The notes: generated from the sequence alone by a model not told the origin. Positions 7,619 through 14,446 are shown, counted from the first letter of the stretch. The stretch: DNA of 64,000 nucleotides from MGBC124762 sp048201935 (GCA_048201935.1 DBFBGR010000002.1:62001-126000), one strand, 5' to 3'. Numbers and translations are program-made.

Positions 7619-8092
7619 ATGTCCATTGAAAAGGTAAAGGCCTATTTCCAAGAGCAAGGCATGGAGGCCCGGGTGCGGGAGTTTTCCGTGTCCAGCGCCA
7701 CGGTGGACCTGGCGGCCCAGGCTTTGGGCTGTGAGCCCTGCCGCATCGCCAAGACCCTGTCCTTTTTGCTGGGCGACCAAGCGATCCTAGTAGTCGCCGC
7801 CGGCGACGCCCGGGTGGATAACGGCAAGTATAAGGCCCAGTTTGTCGCCAAGGCCAAGATGCTCACCCCCGACCAGGTGGAGTCTATGGTGGGTCACCGG
7901 GTAGGCGGCGTGTGCCCCTTCGCCGTCAACGAGGGCGTGGCCGTCTATCTGGACGTATCCCTCCGGCGCTTTGAGACGGTCTTTCCCGCCTGCGGCAGCG
8001 CCAGCAGCGCCATTGAGCTCACTATCCCCGAGCTGGAGCGCCACTCGGGCTTCACCGCCTGGGTGGACGTGTGCAAGGACTGGGGAGACTGA
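7619..8092 (+). CDS. ybaK: YbaK/EbsC family aminoacyl-tRNA deacylase
   Basis: This is a 157-residue single-domain trans-editing enzyme of the YbaK/ProX type, which removes wrongly attached amino acids (for example Cys or Ala on tRNA-Pro) after release from the synthetase. The key lysine is present as Lys45 in RIAKTLSF, and the following blocks GKYKAQFVAKAKML and VGGVCPFAV are typical. Which mischarged tRNA it edits cannot be decided. It sits between the MBL gene (3 bp upstream) and the NERD gene (2 bp downstream), in what looks like one transcript. A tRNA-Pro gene lies 0.8 kb downstream, which may be coincidence. Confidence 0.87.
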   Translation: MSIEKVKAYFQEQGMEARVREFSVSSATVDLAAQALGCEPCRIAKTLSFLLGDQAILVVAAGDARVDNGKYKAQFVAKAKMLTPDQVESMVGHRVGGVCPFAVNEGVAVYLDVSLRRFETVFPACGSASSAIELTIPELERHSGFTAWVDVCKDWGD

Positions 8093-8094
8093 AC

Positions 8095-8826
8095 ATGGGA
8101 TTTTTTGAGTGGTTTATGGGTGAGGAACCCGGTCCGATCACCACATGGCTCAACTATGAAAACCCAGGGCAGTTTGGGGAATTTGCCACAGAATTTGCGT
8201 TGGGCAATAATAATCTTCCCGGAAAGTATGTTGTCTTAAAAAACATATATGTGCCCACGAAGGGAAAAACCACGGAGATAGATCTGCTTATGCTCCACGA
8301 AAAAGGCATCTATGTGTTTGAGAGCAAGAATTACAGTGGTTGGATCTTTGGAGACGCTGAGCAGCTCAAGTGGACGCAATGTCTAGAAAACAAGCAAAAG
8401 AACAGCTTTTACAACCCAATCCGTCAGAACAGAACGCATATCAAAGCGCTGGCGGAATTTTTACAAAAGCCTGTTACCGCGTTTACTTCCTACATTGTAT
8501 TTTCGCGGCGGTGTACCTTGAAGAAGGTCCCTGAGGATACGGCGGAGGTGGTCATCGTCCGTCGGCCTGATATGCTCAAAAAGCTTCGTGCTACGCTTAA
8601 AAGTTCGGAAATAGTCTATTCAGAAGCAGAACTCCATGCGATGGAAGACAAGCTGAAGGCGCTTACAAATAAGAGCGAGGAAGAAAAACAGAAGCATATT
8701 GATGACCTTCAAACAAAGTGTCCGTTTTGCGGTAGCGCACTGGTGCTGAGAAAAGGGAAATATGGCGAGTTTTGGGGTTGCAGCGCGTACCCTAAGTGTA
8801 AGTTCACGCGCAAGCCGGATTCTTGA
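8095..8826 (+). CDS. NERD domain protein with C-terminal topoisomerase-type zinc finger
   Basis: This 243-residue protein has an N-terminal NERD (nuclease-related) domain at about 25-140 and a C-terminal C4 zinc finger of the topoisomerase I type at about 208-240 (CPFCGS, then CSAYPKC). NERD domains resemble Holliday-junction-resolvase or restriction-type nuclease folds; the motif-like stretches EIDLLML and YVFESKNYSGW carry the expected acidic and lysine residues. A role in DNA processing is inferred, not shown. ATG 8095 has GGGGAG 7 nt upstream. Its base composition is clearly lower in GC than that of the genes before it, which suggests a different history. A GTG at 8071 would be an alternative but lies inside ybaK. 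Confidence 0.83.
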   Translation: MGFFEWFMGEEPGPITTWLNYENPGQFGEFATEFALGNNNLPGKYVVLKNIYVPTKGKTTEIDLLMLHEKGIYVFESKNYSGWIFGDAEQLKWTQCLENKQKNSFYNPIRQNRTHIKALAEFLQKPVTAFTSYIVFSRRCTLKKVPEDTAEVVIVRRPDMLKKLRATLKSSEIVYSEAELHAMEDKLKALTNKSEEEKQKHIDDLQTKCPFCGSALVLRKGKYGEFWGCSAYPKCKFTRKPDS

Positions 8827-8868
8827 TAACACATAGGAAAGTGGGACTGGGCCCCGTGACCCTCCCAC

Positions 8869-8897
8869 TTGACAAGCGGCCTAAAACGCCTTATAAT
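8869..8897 (+). promoter_or_regulatory. consensus promoter of the tRNA-Pro gene
   Basis: Perfect TTGACA (8869-8874) and TATAAT (8892-8897) with a 17-bp spacer, about 12 bp before the mature tRNA. The -35 box overlaps the right arm (8863-8870) of a hairpin, AAGTGGGA/TCCCACTT, that begins at 8839. Confidence 0.85.
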
Positions 8898-8909
8898 GGT
8901 TTGACGTTA

Positions 8910-8986
8910 CGGGGTGTGGCGAAGTTTGGTATCGCGCTTGGTTCGGGACCAAGAGGCCGCGGGTTCAAGTCCCGCCACTCCGACCA
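8910..8986 (+). tRNA. tRNA-Pro (anticodon CGG)
   Basis: The cloverleaf closes by hand. The acceptor stem is CGGGGTG (8910-8916) with CACTCCG (8976-8982), discriminator A8983 and an encoded CCA at 8984-8986. The anticodon arm CTTGG-TTCGGGA-CCAAG gives anticodon CGG, and the T arm contains GGGTTCAAGTCCC. It decodes CCG, a common codon in this GC-rich genome. It is a single-gene transcript between a consensus promoter and a perfect terminator. Confidence 0.95.
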
Positions 8987-8991
8987 AAAGC

Positions 8992-9031
8992 AAAGAGGAT
9001 CGTCAACTTTTGTTGACGATCCTCTTTTTAT
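8992..9031 (+). terminator. Rho-independent terminator of the tRNA-Pro gene
   Basis: A 16-bp perfect stem beginning AAAGAGGATCG (8992-9007), a TTTT loop, and the mirror arm 9012-9027 followed by TTTATAT. Confidence 0.9.
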
Positions 9032-9150
9032 ATATCCTTAAGAAATCTTTATAGTTTTTACGGTTTTTTCTTTATACTTTTCCATTATACTCCTTTTTGT
9101 GCTGAATGGCAGTATCACAGCTAAATGCACTATATGAGGAGGAACATCTT

Positions 9151-9705
9151 ATGTGGCAGTTTTTTAGAGAATACCTCAGCGCGCCCAACACGATCGGCGC
9201 GATCGCGCCCAGCGGCAGACACTTGGCGGCGTCCATGACGGCCTCTATTGATTTTGATAAAGCGAGCTGCATTGTAGAGTACGGGGCGGGGACGGGCGTA
9301 TTTACCAAAGAAGTAATAGCAAGAAAAAGGCAGGACACGACTTATATCGTGATCGAACAGAATGATCGTTTCTATGAAATACTGCGCAAACAGTTTGATG
9401 GAATGCCGGGCGTGGTGCTGATCCATGGAGACGCCGCAAATGTATGCGACTTCTTAAAAGAGCAGGGGTTTTCGCAAGCGGAGCATATCATTTCCGGCTT
9501 GCCGTTTACGTCTCTTCCCCAGCAGGTGTCCCACAGGATATTAACACAGACCCAAAAGGCCATTGGCGCCGAAGGCGTATTTACCACATTTCAGTATACG
9601 CTGCTGCGGAAGACCTTTCTTGAACACTATTTCAATATCCACAGGCTCGTGCGGGTCTGGCGAAATCTGCCGCCGGCATATGTACTGGACATGAAATTGA
9701 AATGA
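9151..9705 (+). CDS. SAM-dependent methyltransferase, phospholipid N-methyltransferase/rRNA dimethylase-like
   Basis: This class I SAM-dependent methyltransferase has 184 residues. Motif I reads VEYGAGTGVFT and motif IV reads ISGLPFTSLP. The conserved opening IGAIAPSGRHLAASM is characteristic of the small bacterial proteins related to PmtA phospholipid N-methyltransferase and to KsgA-type dimethylases. A lipid head group is therefore a more likely substrate than rRNA, but this is inference. ATG 9151 has GAGGAGGAAC upstream; the open frame starts earlier at 9106 with no ribosome site. A possible -10 box TATACT is at 9086-9091 with a poor -35. The gene is lower in GC than the chromosome average here, like its neighbours to 10.7 kb. 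Confidence 0.78.
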   Translation: MWQFFREYLSAPNTIGAIAPSGRHLAASMTASIDFDKASCIVEYGAGTGVFTKEVIARKRQDTTYIVIEQNDRFYEILRKQFDGMPGVVLIHGDAANVCDFLKEQGFSQAEHIISGLPFTSLPQQVSHRILTQTQKAIGAEGVFTTFQYTLLRKTFLEHYFNIHRLVRVWRNLPPAYVLDMKLK

Positions 9706-9787
9706 TGCCAAGGGGAGCGGACCTCGGCCAAAGGGGCGGTATGAACCAAATGAGATAAAGGTGTGGGCAACGCGACCACTCGAAAAG

Positions 9788-9830
9788 CCTTGGAGTTCTA
9801 AAGCTCCGGGGTTTTTCCCCTTTTTTGGGC
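9788..9830 (+). terminator. Rho-independent terminator after the methyltransferase region
   Basis: CCTTGGAG (9788-9795) pairs with CTCCGGGG (9804-9811), with two G-U pairs, followed by TTTTTCCCCTTTTTT. It is about 80 bp past the methyltransferase stop. Confidence 0.6.
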
Positions 9831-9850
9831 GTGGCCAGATTTCGGCCCCC

Positions 9851-9872
9851 ATGTCTAACACATGTCTAACAC
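9851..9872. repeat. tandem 11-nt direct repeat
   Basis: ATGTCTAACAC occurs twice back to back. Function is unknown. Confidence 0.8.
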
Positions 9873-9892
9873 CGGGACGAATGAGGATATCA

Positions 9893-9919
9893 GGGGAGAG
9901 CGTATGTTACGCTCTCCCC
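9893..9919. repeat. perfect 11-bp inverted repeat
   Basis: GGGGAGAGCGT and ACGCTCTCCCC flank a 5-nt loop ATGTT. It lies 13 bp beyond the stop of the leftward gene at 9933 and may terminate or protect that mRNA, although it lacks a clear U-run on either strand. Confidence 0.7.
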
Positions 9920-9932
9920 AGGATGATCAAGA

Positions 9933-10292
9933 TCACTCTTCCCAATTGCTTACATTAAGCCAATCCGATACAGGAAATTTACTATCGCCAATGCACTGGT
10001 TGAACGAAATATTGCGATGTGGGTTATATAAAGTATTGTTCTCGCGCCGTTGCTGGGCAAAAAATTCATTTATAGCCTTTGTGGCATTGGCAAAAAAACC
10101 TTTCGTGGCTCGTTCTTCTGTGGCATAGCACAGCTCTACCATTTTATGAAAATCATCTTGTGTAAGCTTTGCGTGTAAAAACGGTAGAATGACTTCTATA
10201 TGTTTCTGGCAAAGTGCGTTTAACTCTTCTTTGAATTGCGGCGCCCTTTGGAGGGCGATGCTGTAGGGTTTGCGATCAGATCTCCCTGCCAA
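9933..10292 (-). CDS. hypothetical protein (overlaps upstream gene)
   Basis: I do not recognise this 119-residue protein. It looks mainly helical, soluble and mixed in charge (QFKEELNALCQKHIEVILPFL, then DDFHKMVELCYATEERATKGFFANATKAI). The largest frame opens at a TTG inside the last 73 bases of the gene at 10220-10624, with no clear ribosome site. Translation is therefore probably coupled to, or reinitiated from, the upstream gene, and the true start is uncertain. The region is low in GC. The pair has the size and overlap of a toxin-antitoxin or phage-type cassette, but no motif supports that label. Confidence 0.5.
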   Translation of the reverse strand: MAGRSDRKPYSIALQRAPQFKEELNALCQKHIEVILPFLHAKLTQDDFHKMVELCYATEERATKGFFANATKAINEFFAQQRRENNTLYNPHRNISFNQCIGDSKFPVSDWLNVSNWEE

Positions 10293-10624
10293 AGATTATC
10301 TTCTTCACGCAGCCAAACATTGTATTTGGCTGGACGCGCAATTCCGTGCTTTTTAAGCATAGATAAAGCTTCATCCAATTTCTTTGAGCCACTCTTTGGG
10401 AAATAAATGGATCCTACATCGCTACTTGCGTTCAAAATAAAATGCTTAGCATCGGCGGTAAAAATAATTTCGATCGGCTTTCCGCCGAGCTCTTTTGCCA
10501 ATTTTCCGTTCAAGTTGAAGCAACCGTTTTCGTGGATCGTGACAGAGGTTGCGGTCAATCGATTAGTTGGATTTTGGATAAGTACGGTGAATTGCTCCAA
10601 GGGAATACTTTTTCTGTTGTTCAT
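10220..10624 (-). CDS. hypothetical protein, first gene of a two-gene accessory unit
   Basis: I do not recognise this 134-residue protein. ATG 10624 is well supported by AAGGAGAT upstream. The first 80 residues look beta-rich (FTVLIQNP, TATSVTIHENGCFNLNGKL, PIEIIFTADAKHFILNAS) and could form a small barrel. The end is basic and Ser-rich (SKGRRNSKKS). A 16-bp palindrome lies 24-39 bp upstream of the start, where an operator would be expected. Low GC content and the absence of family similarity suggest horizontally acquired DNA next to the tRNA-Pro locus. Confidence 0.6.
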   Translation of the reverse strand: MNNRKSIPLEQFTVLIQNPTNRLTATSVTIHENGCFNLNGKLAKELGGKPIEIIFTADAKHFILNASSDVGSIYFPKSGSKKLDEALSMLKKHGIARPAKYNVWLREEDNLWQGDLIANPTASPSKGRRNSKKS

Positions 10625-10647
10625 ACTACGATCTCCTTTTTGTGTAT

Positions 10648-10663
10648 TTGCACCTGAGTGCAA
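10648..10663. promoter_or_regulatory. palindrome upstream of the 10624 gene, candidate operator
   Basis: TTGCAC CTGA GTGCAA is a perfect 6-bp inverted repeat. It lies between the ribosome site of the leftward gene and a possible leftward -10 box (TAAAAT, 10667-10672). A second imperfect dyad (CCATT/AATGG) is at 10674-10688. Confidence 0.4.
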
Positions 10664-10781
10664 CGCTATTTTACCATTGCGCAAATGGCGATGTATAGTG
10701 TGGGTTTCATTGCTGAGTGGTTATTTGTTTGCTTGACCTTCGCAAGAAAGGACTGAAGATGATTGGCACTTTTGTAGAATC

Positions 10782-10810
10782 TTGCGCCCGGCGGCAAAAG
10801 ATGGTATACT
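10782..10810 (+). promoter_or_regulatory. promoter for the aldo/keto reductase gene
   Basis: TTGCGC (10782-10787), 17 bp, TATACT (10805-10810), preceded by TGG (extended -10). The start codon follows 32 bp later behind AAAGGAGGGA. Confidence 0.65.
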
Positions 10811-10842
10811 GTCCCTATACTTAACAAAAGGAGGGACAGCCG

Positions 10843-11688
10843 ATGGAAACCATCAAGCTCAGCAACGGCGTGGAAATGCCTGTCATGGGCTTTGGCACGT
10901 ACCAGATCACCGACCTGGCCCAGTGCGAGCAGTGCGTGCTGGACGCCGTCGCCGCGGGCTATCGGATGATCGACACCGCCCAGGCCTACTACAACGAGGA
11001 GGCCGTGGGGGCCGCCCTGGCCCGGTGCGGCGTGGCCCGGGAGGAGCTTTTCGTGGTCACCAAGGTCCATTTTCGCAACTTTGTCCCCGGCAAGTGCCGC
11101 CAGTCGGTGCTGGAATCCATGGAAAAGCTCCGGGTGGACTACCTGGACAGCGTGTTGCTCCACTGGCCCTTCAACGACTATTACACCGCCTGGCGGGAGT
11201 TGGAGGGCCTCTACGAGGAGGGCCTGCTACGCTCCATCGGCGTGTCCAACTTCCACGCCGACCGCCTCATCGACCTAATTAACTACAACAAGATCGCGCC
11301 CCACATCGACCAGATCGAGGCCCACCTCTTTTGCCAGCAGAAGACCTGCCGGGAGTGGATGGACAAGTACGGCGTGGCCGCCATGGCCTACGCACCCCTG
11401 GGCCAGGCCCGGCGGCAGGAGATGTACGAGCTACCCCAGGTGGCCGGTCCAGCCCAAAAATACGGCAAGACCCCGGCCCAGGTCATGCTGCGCTTTCTCA
11501 TCCAGTCCGGCTTTGCCCCCATTCCCAAGAGCGTCCACACCGAGCGCATTGAGGAGAATGTGAAGGTGTTCGACTTTACCCTGGACGAGGTTGAAATGGA
11601 GGCTCTGCGGGCCCTAGACACGGGCGTGGCCATGATCGGCAACCCGGAGAACCCCACCCGGGCCGAGGCCGCCCTTCATTGGAAGTAA
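10843..11688 (+). CDS. aldo/keto reductase
   Basis: This NAD(P)H-dependent TIM-barrel oxidoreductase has 281 residues and would reduce aldehydes, ketones or sugar carbonyls in the cytoplasm. The catalytic tetrad is complete: Asp44 and Tyr49 in MIDTAQAYYNEE, Lys74 in VTKVHF and His107 in LLHWPF. The cofactor-binding end is also typical (PIPKSVHTERIEEN). It resembles the 2,5-diketo-gluconate reductase/AKR5 subgroup common in Firmicutes. It has its own promoter. The ABC permease gene starts 21 bp downstream with no terminator between, so read-through into the transporter is possible. Confidence 0.9.
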   Translation: METIKLSNGVEMPVMGFGTYQITDLAQCEQCVLDAVAAGYRMIDTAQAYYNEEAVGAALARCGVAREELFVVTKVHFRNFVPGKCRQSVLESMEKLRVDYLDSVLLHWPFNDYYTAWRELEGLYEEGLLRSIGVSNFHADRLIDLINYNKIAPHIDQIEAHLFCQQKTCREWMDKYGVAAMAYAPLGQARRQEMYELPQVAGPAQKYGKTPAQVMLRFLIQSGFAPIPKSVHTERIEENVKVFDFTLDEVEMEALRALDTGVAMIGNPENPTRAEAALHWK

Positions 11689-11709
11689 GACAAAGAGGGG
11701 CGAAGCGAA

Positions 11710-12396
11710 GTGAGCATAGGAGATATCTTTTATAAGACTCTGATCGATGGCGATTCTTACAACACGCTGTTGAAGGGCCTGGGTGTGACCCTGCAGATCT
11801 CCCTGGCCTCCGTTGTGCTGGGCACGCTTCTTGGAATGGCGGTTTGCGCCATGCGAAGAAGCAGACATACGATCGTCCGCAATATTGCCGCGGTGTATAT
11901 CGCGGTAGTTCGGGGGAGCCCGGTGGTTTTGCTCTTGATGCTGATGTACTATGTGGTGTTTGCCGGCAGCGACGTGCCCGCCGCTATGGTAGCGGTAGCG
12001 GCATTCTCCCTTCACATGAGCGCCTATACGGCAGCCTGCTTCTATTCCGCCATCAACGCCACGGACCCCATGCAGGTCGAGGCGGCAAGGACCCTTGGCT
12101 TTTCCAAATGGCAGGCCTTTACCCTGATCACGCTGCCGCAGACCGCGAAGATCGCGAAGGGGACCTATCAGTCTACCATCGTGACATTGATCCAATGGAC
12201 CAGCGTTGTGGGCTATGTGACCATCACGGACCTGACAAGGGTCGTCAACAACATCGGTAGCCGCACGATGCAGCCTCTCTTTATGATCTTGGTAGGGTTG
12301 TTACTCTATCTCGGCATGGCCTATCTCTGCTACGGCGTATTTGCTTTTGCGGACAGGCTGTCAGCCTGGAGAAGGAACAGGAGGCTGAGGGCATGA
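11710..12396 (+). CDS. amino-acid-type ABC transporter permease
   Basis: This is an inner-membrane permease of the polar amino acid (HisM/GlnP) family, 228 residues with about five helices. The EAA-type coupling loop is visible as AARTLGFSKWQAFTLITLPQ at about 118-137, and the opening GLGVTLQISLASVVLGTLLGM is typical. The GTG at 11710 follows GAGGGGCG. Its stop overlaps the ATPase start by four bases. With the next two genes it forms a complete importer set, but both partners are structurally unusual. The substrate is probably a polar amino acid by family, and is not readable. Confidence 0.88.
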   Translation: MSIGDIFYKTLIDGDSYNTLLKGLGVTLQISLASVVLGTLLGMAVCAMRRSRHTIVRNIAAVYIAVVRGSPVVLLLMLMYYVVFAGSDVPAAMVAVAAFSLHMSAYTAACFYSAINATDPMQVEAARTLGFSKWQAFTLITLPQTAKIAKGTYQSTIVTLIQWTSVVGYVTITDLTRVVNNIGSRTMQPLFMILVGLLLYLGMAYLCYGVFAFADRLSAWRRNRRLRA

Positions 12397-13493
12397 GTAT
12401 GATCCGGGTAGAAAACCTGTCCAAGTCCTTTGGCAGTCTGCAGGTGCTGCGAAATGTAGACCTGACGGTGGAAAAAGGCGAACGCATCGTGATAATCGGC
12501 GGCTCAGGCTGCGGAAAGAGCGTTTTCCTGCGCTGTATGGATCATCTGGAAACCCCGGACGAGGGAAGGGTATTCATCGGAGAGGATGAATTGATCTCCG
12601 ATCAAGCGGACCTGAACCGCATCCGGCGCAAGGTAGGGATGGTCTATCAGGGATTCCACCTGTTTTCCCATATGAACGTGTTGGACAACATTACATTGGC
12701 GCCCATCAAGCTGTTGGGGCTGTCTCGGGAGGAGGCGGAGCGGAAGGCGGAGGCGCTGCTGAAAATGGTGGGGCTGGAGAGCAAGAAATACGCGATGCCG
12801 GATGTGCTGTCGGGCGGTCAGAAGCAACGCATCGCCATTGTCCGCTGCCTTGCCATGGAGCCAGAGGTCATGCTGTTTGACGAACCGACCTCGGCCCTTG
12901 ATCCCACTATGGTGGACGAGGTGCTGGCGACCTTGCGGCTTCTGGCCAAGCAGGGTATGACGATGGTCATCGTCACCCATGAAATGGAGTTTGCGAAGGA
13001 GATCGCCACCAGGATCCTCTACATGGATGAACAGGGTATCTACGAAGAGGGCACGCCCCAGGAGATCTTTGACGCGCCGAAGAAAAAGAAGACCCGGGAC
13101 TTTATCCACAAGATGAAATATTTCTTCTGGCGGATCGAATCCCGGGATTTCGACCTGATGAAGCTCCAGGGCAATATCCACAGCTTTGCCAGCCGGTATG
13201 GGCTGGACGAGCGAAGGACCAACCGTCTCCAGCTCTGCACGGAGGAGTTGATCTACGAAATGCTGGACTATGGGCCGCCCAATGACGCTCCGGATATCCA
13301 GATACAGATCTCCTTTGACGAGCGTGATAAATGCGCGGTGATCCAGTTTTGCTGCAGGGGAAGTGAATACGATCCCTTTGAAGCGGAATTGGACGACGAG
13401 GCCCATTTGGGCGTTACCATCTTGAAAAACACCGCAAAGCGGCTGGAGCATCGCTTTGACGGTGAAAATAACTATTTTGAGATCGAATTATAG
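12393..13493 (+). CDS. amino-acid-type ABC ATPase fused to a C-terminal GHKL/RsbW-like domain
   Basis: Residues 1-240 are a normal polar-amino-acid ABC ATPase: Walker A GGSGCGKS at 36-43, Q-loop VYQGF, signature LSGGQKQR at 139-146, Walker B VMLFDEP at 159-165 and H-loop His196. The family usually ends near 245, but this protein continues to 366. The extra 120 residues have the layout of a GHKL ATPase of the RsbW/anti-sigma type: a helix TEELIYEMLDYG at the N-box position (283-294, with the usual Asn replaced), beta strands around 302-322, and a final block LGVTILKNTAKRLEHRF resembling the G2 box. Nucleotide binding by this domain is uncertain. Such a domain could sense nucleotides or regulate transport or a signalling partner. 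ATGA overlaps the permease stop, so the genes are coupled. Confidence 0.85.
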   Translation: MSMIRVENLSKSFGSLQVLRNVDLTVEKGERIVIIGGSGCGKSVFLRCMDHLETPDEGRVFIGEDELISDQADLNRIRRKVGMVYQGFHLFSHMNVLDNITLAPIKLLGLSREEAERKAEALLKMVGLESKKYAMPDVLSGGQKQRIAIVRCLAMEPEVMLFDEPTSALDPTMVDEVLATLRLLAKQGMTMVIVTHEMEFAKEIATRILYMDEQGIYEEGTPQEIFDAPKKKKTRDFIHKMKYFFWRIESRDFDLMKLQGNIHSFASRYGLDERRTNRLQLCTEELIYEMLDYGPPNDAPDIQIQISFDERDKCAVIQFCCRGSEYDPFEAELDDEAHLGVTILKNTAKRLEHRFDGENNYFEIEL

Positions 13494-13506
13494 GAGGAAG
13501 ATGAAC

Positions 13507-14322
13507 ATGAAAATAATGCGCAGTCTCGCGAGTGCCCTCTTGGCCTTTGCGATGCTCTTCGCGTTGGCGGGGTGCGGCGGACAAAAGGACACAGCGGAAG
13601 AAGACATCCAGTGCGGCATCATGAATTGGCAAGAGCCCAACGATCTGGAGATCTTTCCAACGCCCGCTCTGGGCGAATGGAAGCAATATAATAACCTCTC
13701 CGCGATGATCCTGGATCTGAATGCCGGAAATGTTGAATATCTGCTTGTGCCCGCCTCCGTGGCCAACTATTTGAAGGCGCAGGACAATTCCCTGACCATC
13801 GCGCCTGGTGGCGCCGGCGTCCCCACCGAAATTCGCATGGCCGTTCGCTCGAAGGACGCGGAGCTCTGCCAGCTCTTACAGGATGGGATCCAAACGCTCC
13901 GCGACGACGGGACCCTGGATACGCTGATCGATACGTATATCACCAACGTCTCGGTGGACGACGCCGAAGGCGGCTCCCAGCAAGAGGGCGAGAAGACCTA
14001 CGTGGTCGGCGTCACCGGAGACCTGCCGCCCATGGATTATGTGGCCGCGGATGGGACCCCCGCAGGCTTCAATGTAGCGCTGATGAACGCGATCGCGGAT
14101 AAGCTGGGCGCTTCCTTTACCTTTGTACAGGTGGAGGCGGACGCCAGACTGTCCGCCCTGAGCAGTGGAAAGATCGATGTGATCTTCTGGTACGGCAACG
14201 TGCAGGGGTACACCTCGGAGAGGGAAGACCTGCTGCTCACCGATCACTATTATACAGACACCGTCTACTATGTGACCAAGTCCTTTGATATGGACCGGAT
14301 CCTGGAGGCCATGGAGAAGTAA
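13507..14322 (+). CDS. ABC substrate-binding lipoprotein with the two half-domains in swapped order
   Basis: This is a 271-residue lipoprotein with lipobox LAGC (Cys23), so it should be anchored outside the membrane to feed the permease at 11710. In an ordinary SBP_bac_3 protein the motif order is VGxxGDxPPM...GFxVxLxxAIAxxLG...SGKIDxI, later followed by AVRKxDxEL...DGTLxxI. Here the C-terminal type half (NVEYLLVPASVANYL, MAVRSKDAEL, LRDDGTLDTLIDTYI; about 40-145) comes first. The N-terminal type half (VVGVTGDLPPMDYV, GFNVALMNAIADKLG, SGKIDVIFWYG; about 165-257) comes second. It is either a circular permutation or the remnant of a tandem duplication. The ATG at 13507 lies 9 nt after AGGAGG; ATG 13501 is too close. 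Confidence 0.82.
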   Translation: MKIMRSLASALLAFAMLFALAGCGGQKDTAEEDIQCGIMNWQEPNDLEIFPTPALGEWKQYNNLSAMILDLNAGNVEYLLVPASVANYLKAQDNSLTIAPGGAGVPTEIRMAVRSKDAELCQLLQDGIQTLRDDGTLDTLIDTYITNVSVDDAEGGSQQEGEKTYVVGVTGDLPPMDYVAADGTPAGFNVALMNAIADKLGASFTFVQVEADARLSALSSGKIDVIFWYGNVQGYTSEREDLLLTDHYYTDTVYYVTKSFDMDRILEAMEK

Positions 14323-14341
14323 TAAGCTGCTGAACTTTCTC

Positions 14342-14370
14342 TTGCCAAGGGGGCGGTGGTCTGTTATAAT
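14342..14370 (+). promoter_or_regulatory. promoter for the PRTase-like gene
   Basis: TTGCCA (14342-14347), 17 bp, TATAAT (14365-14370) with an extended TGT. The leader to the ATG is about 70 nt with no riboswitch I can recognise. Confidence 0.75.
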
Positions 14371-14446
14371 CAAATTACCCAAAAGGATTTGAAAACAGTC
14401 CGCTAAAACTGGGCGAATCGCACATAACTCAAAAGGAGGCTCAACT

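Larger units (their letters stand above)
9706..9932. other. non-coding interval with terminator, tandem repeat and palindrome
   Basis: I find no supportable gene here. It holds a terminator (9788-9830), a tandem 11-nt repeat (9851-9872) and a perfect 11-bp inverted repeat (9893-9919). Short open frames across it lack ribosome sites and family similarity. Confidence 0.6.

Noticed and set aside
8976..9787. Possible att repeat between the tRNA-Pro 3' end and CGACCACTCGAAAAG at about 9772
   Set aside because: Only six contiguous bases (CCACTC) are shared, well within chance.
9541..9861. 106-codon minus-strand frame across the methyltransferase end and terminator
   Set aside because: No ribosome site; it crosses a terminator hairpin and encodes repeats of the non-coding region.
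14371..14446. Riboswitch in the leader of the PRTase/ECF unit
   Set aside because: The leader is about 70 nt, too short for a cobalamin riboswitch, and no other known riboswitch core is readable.
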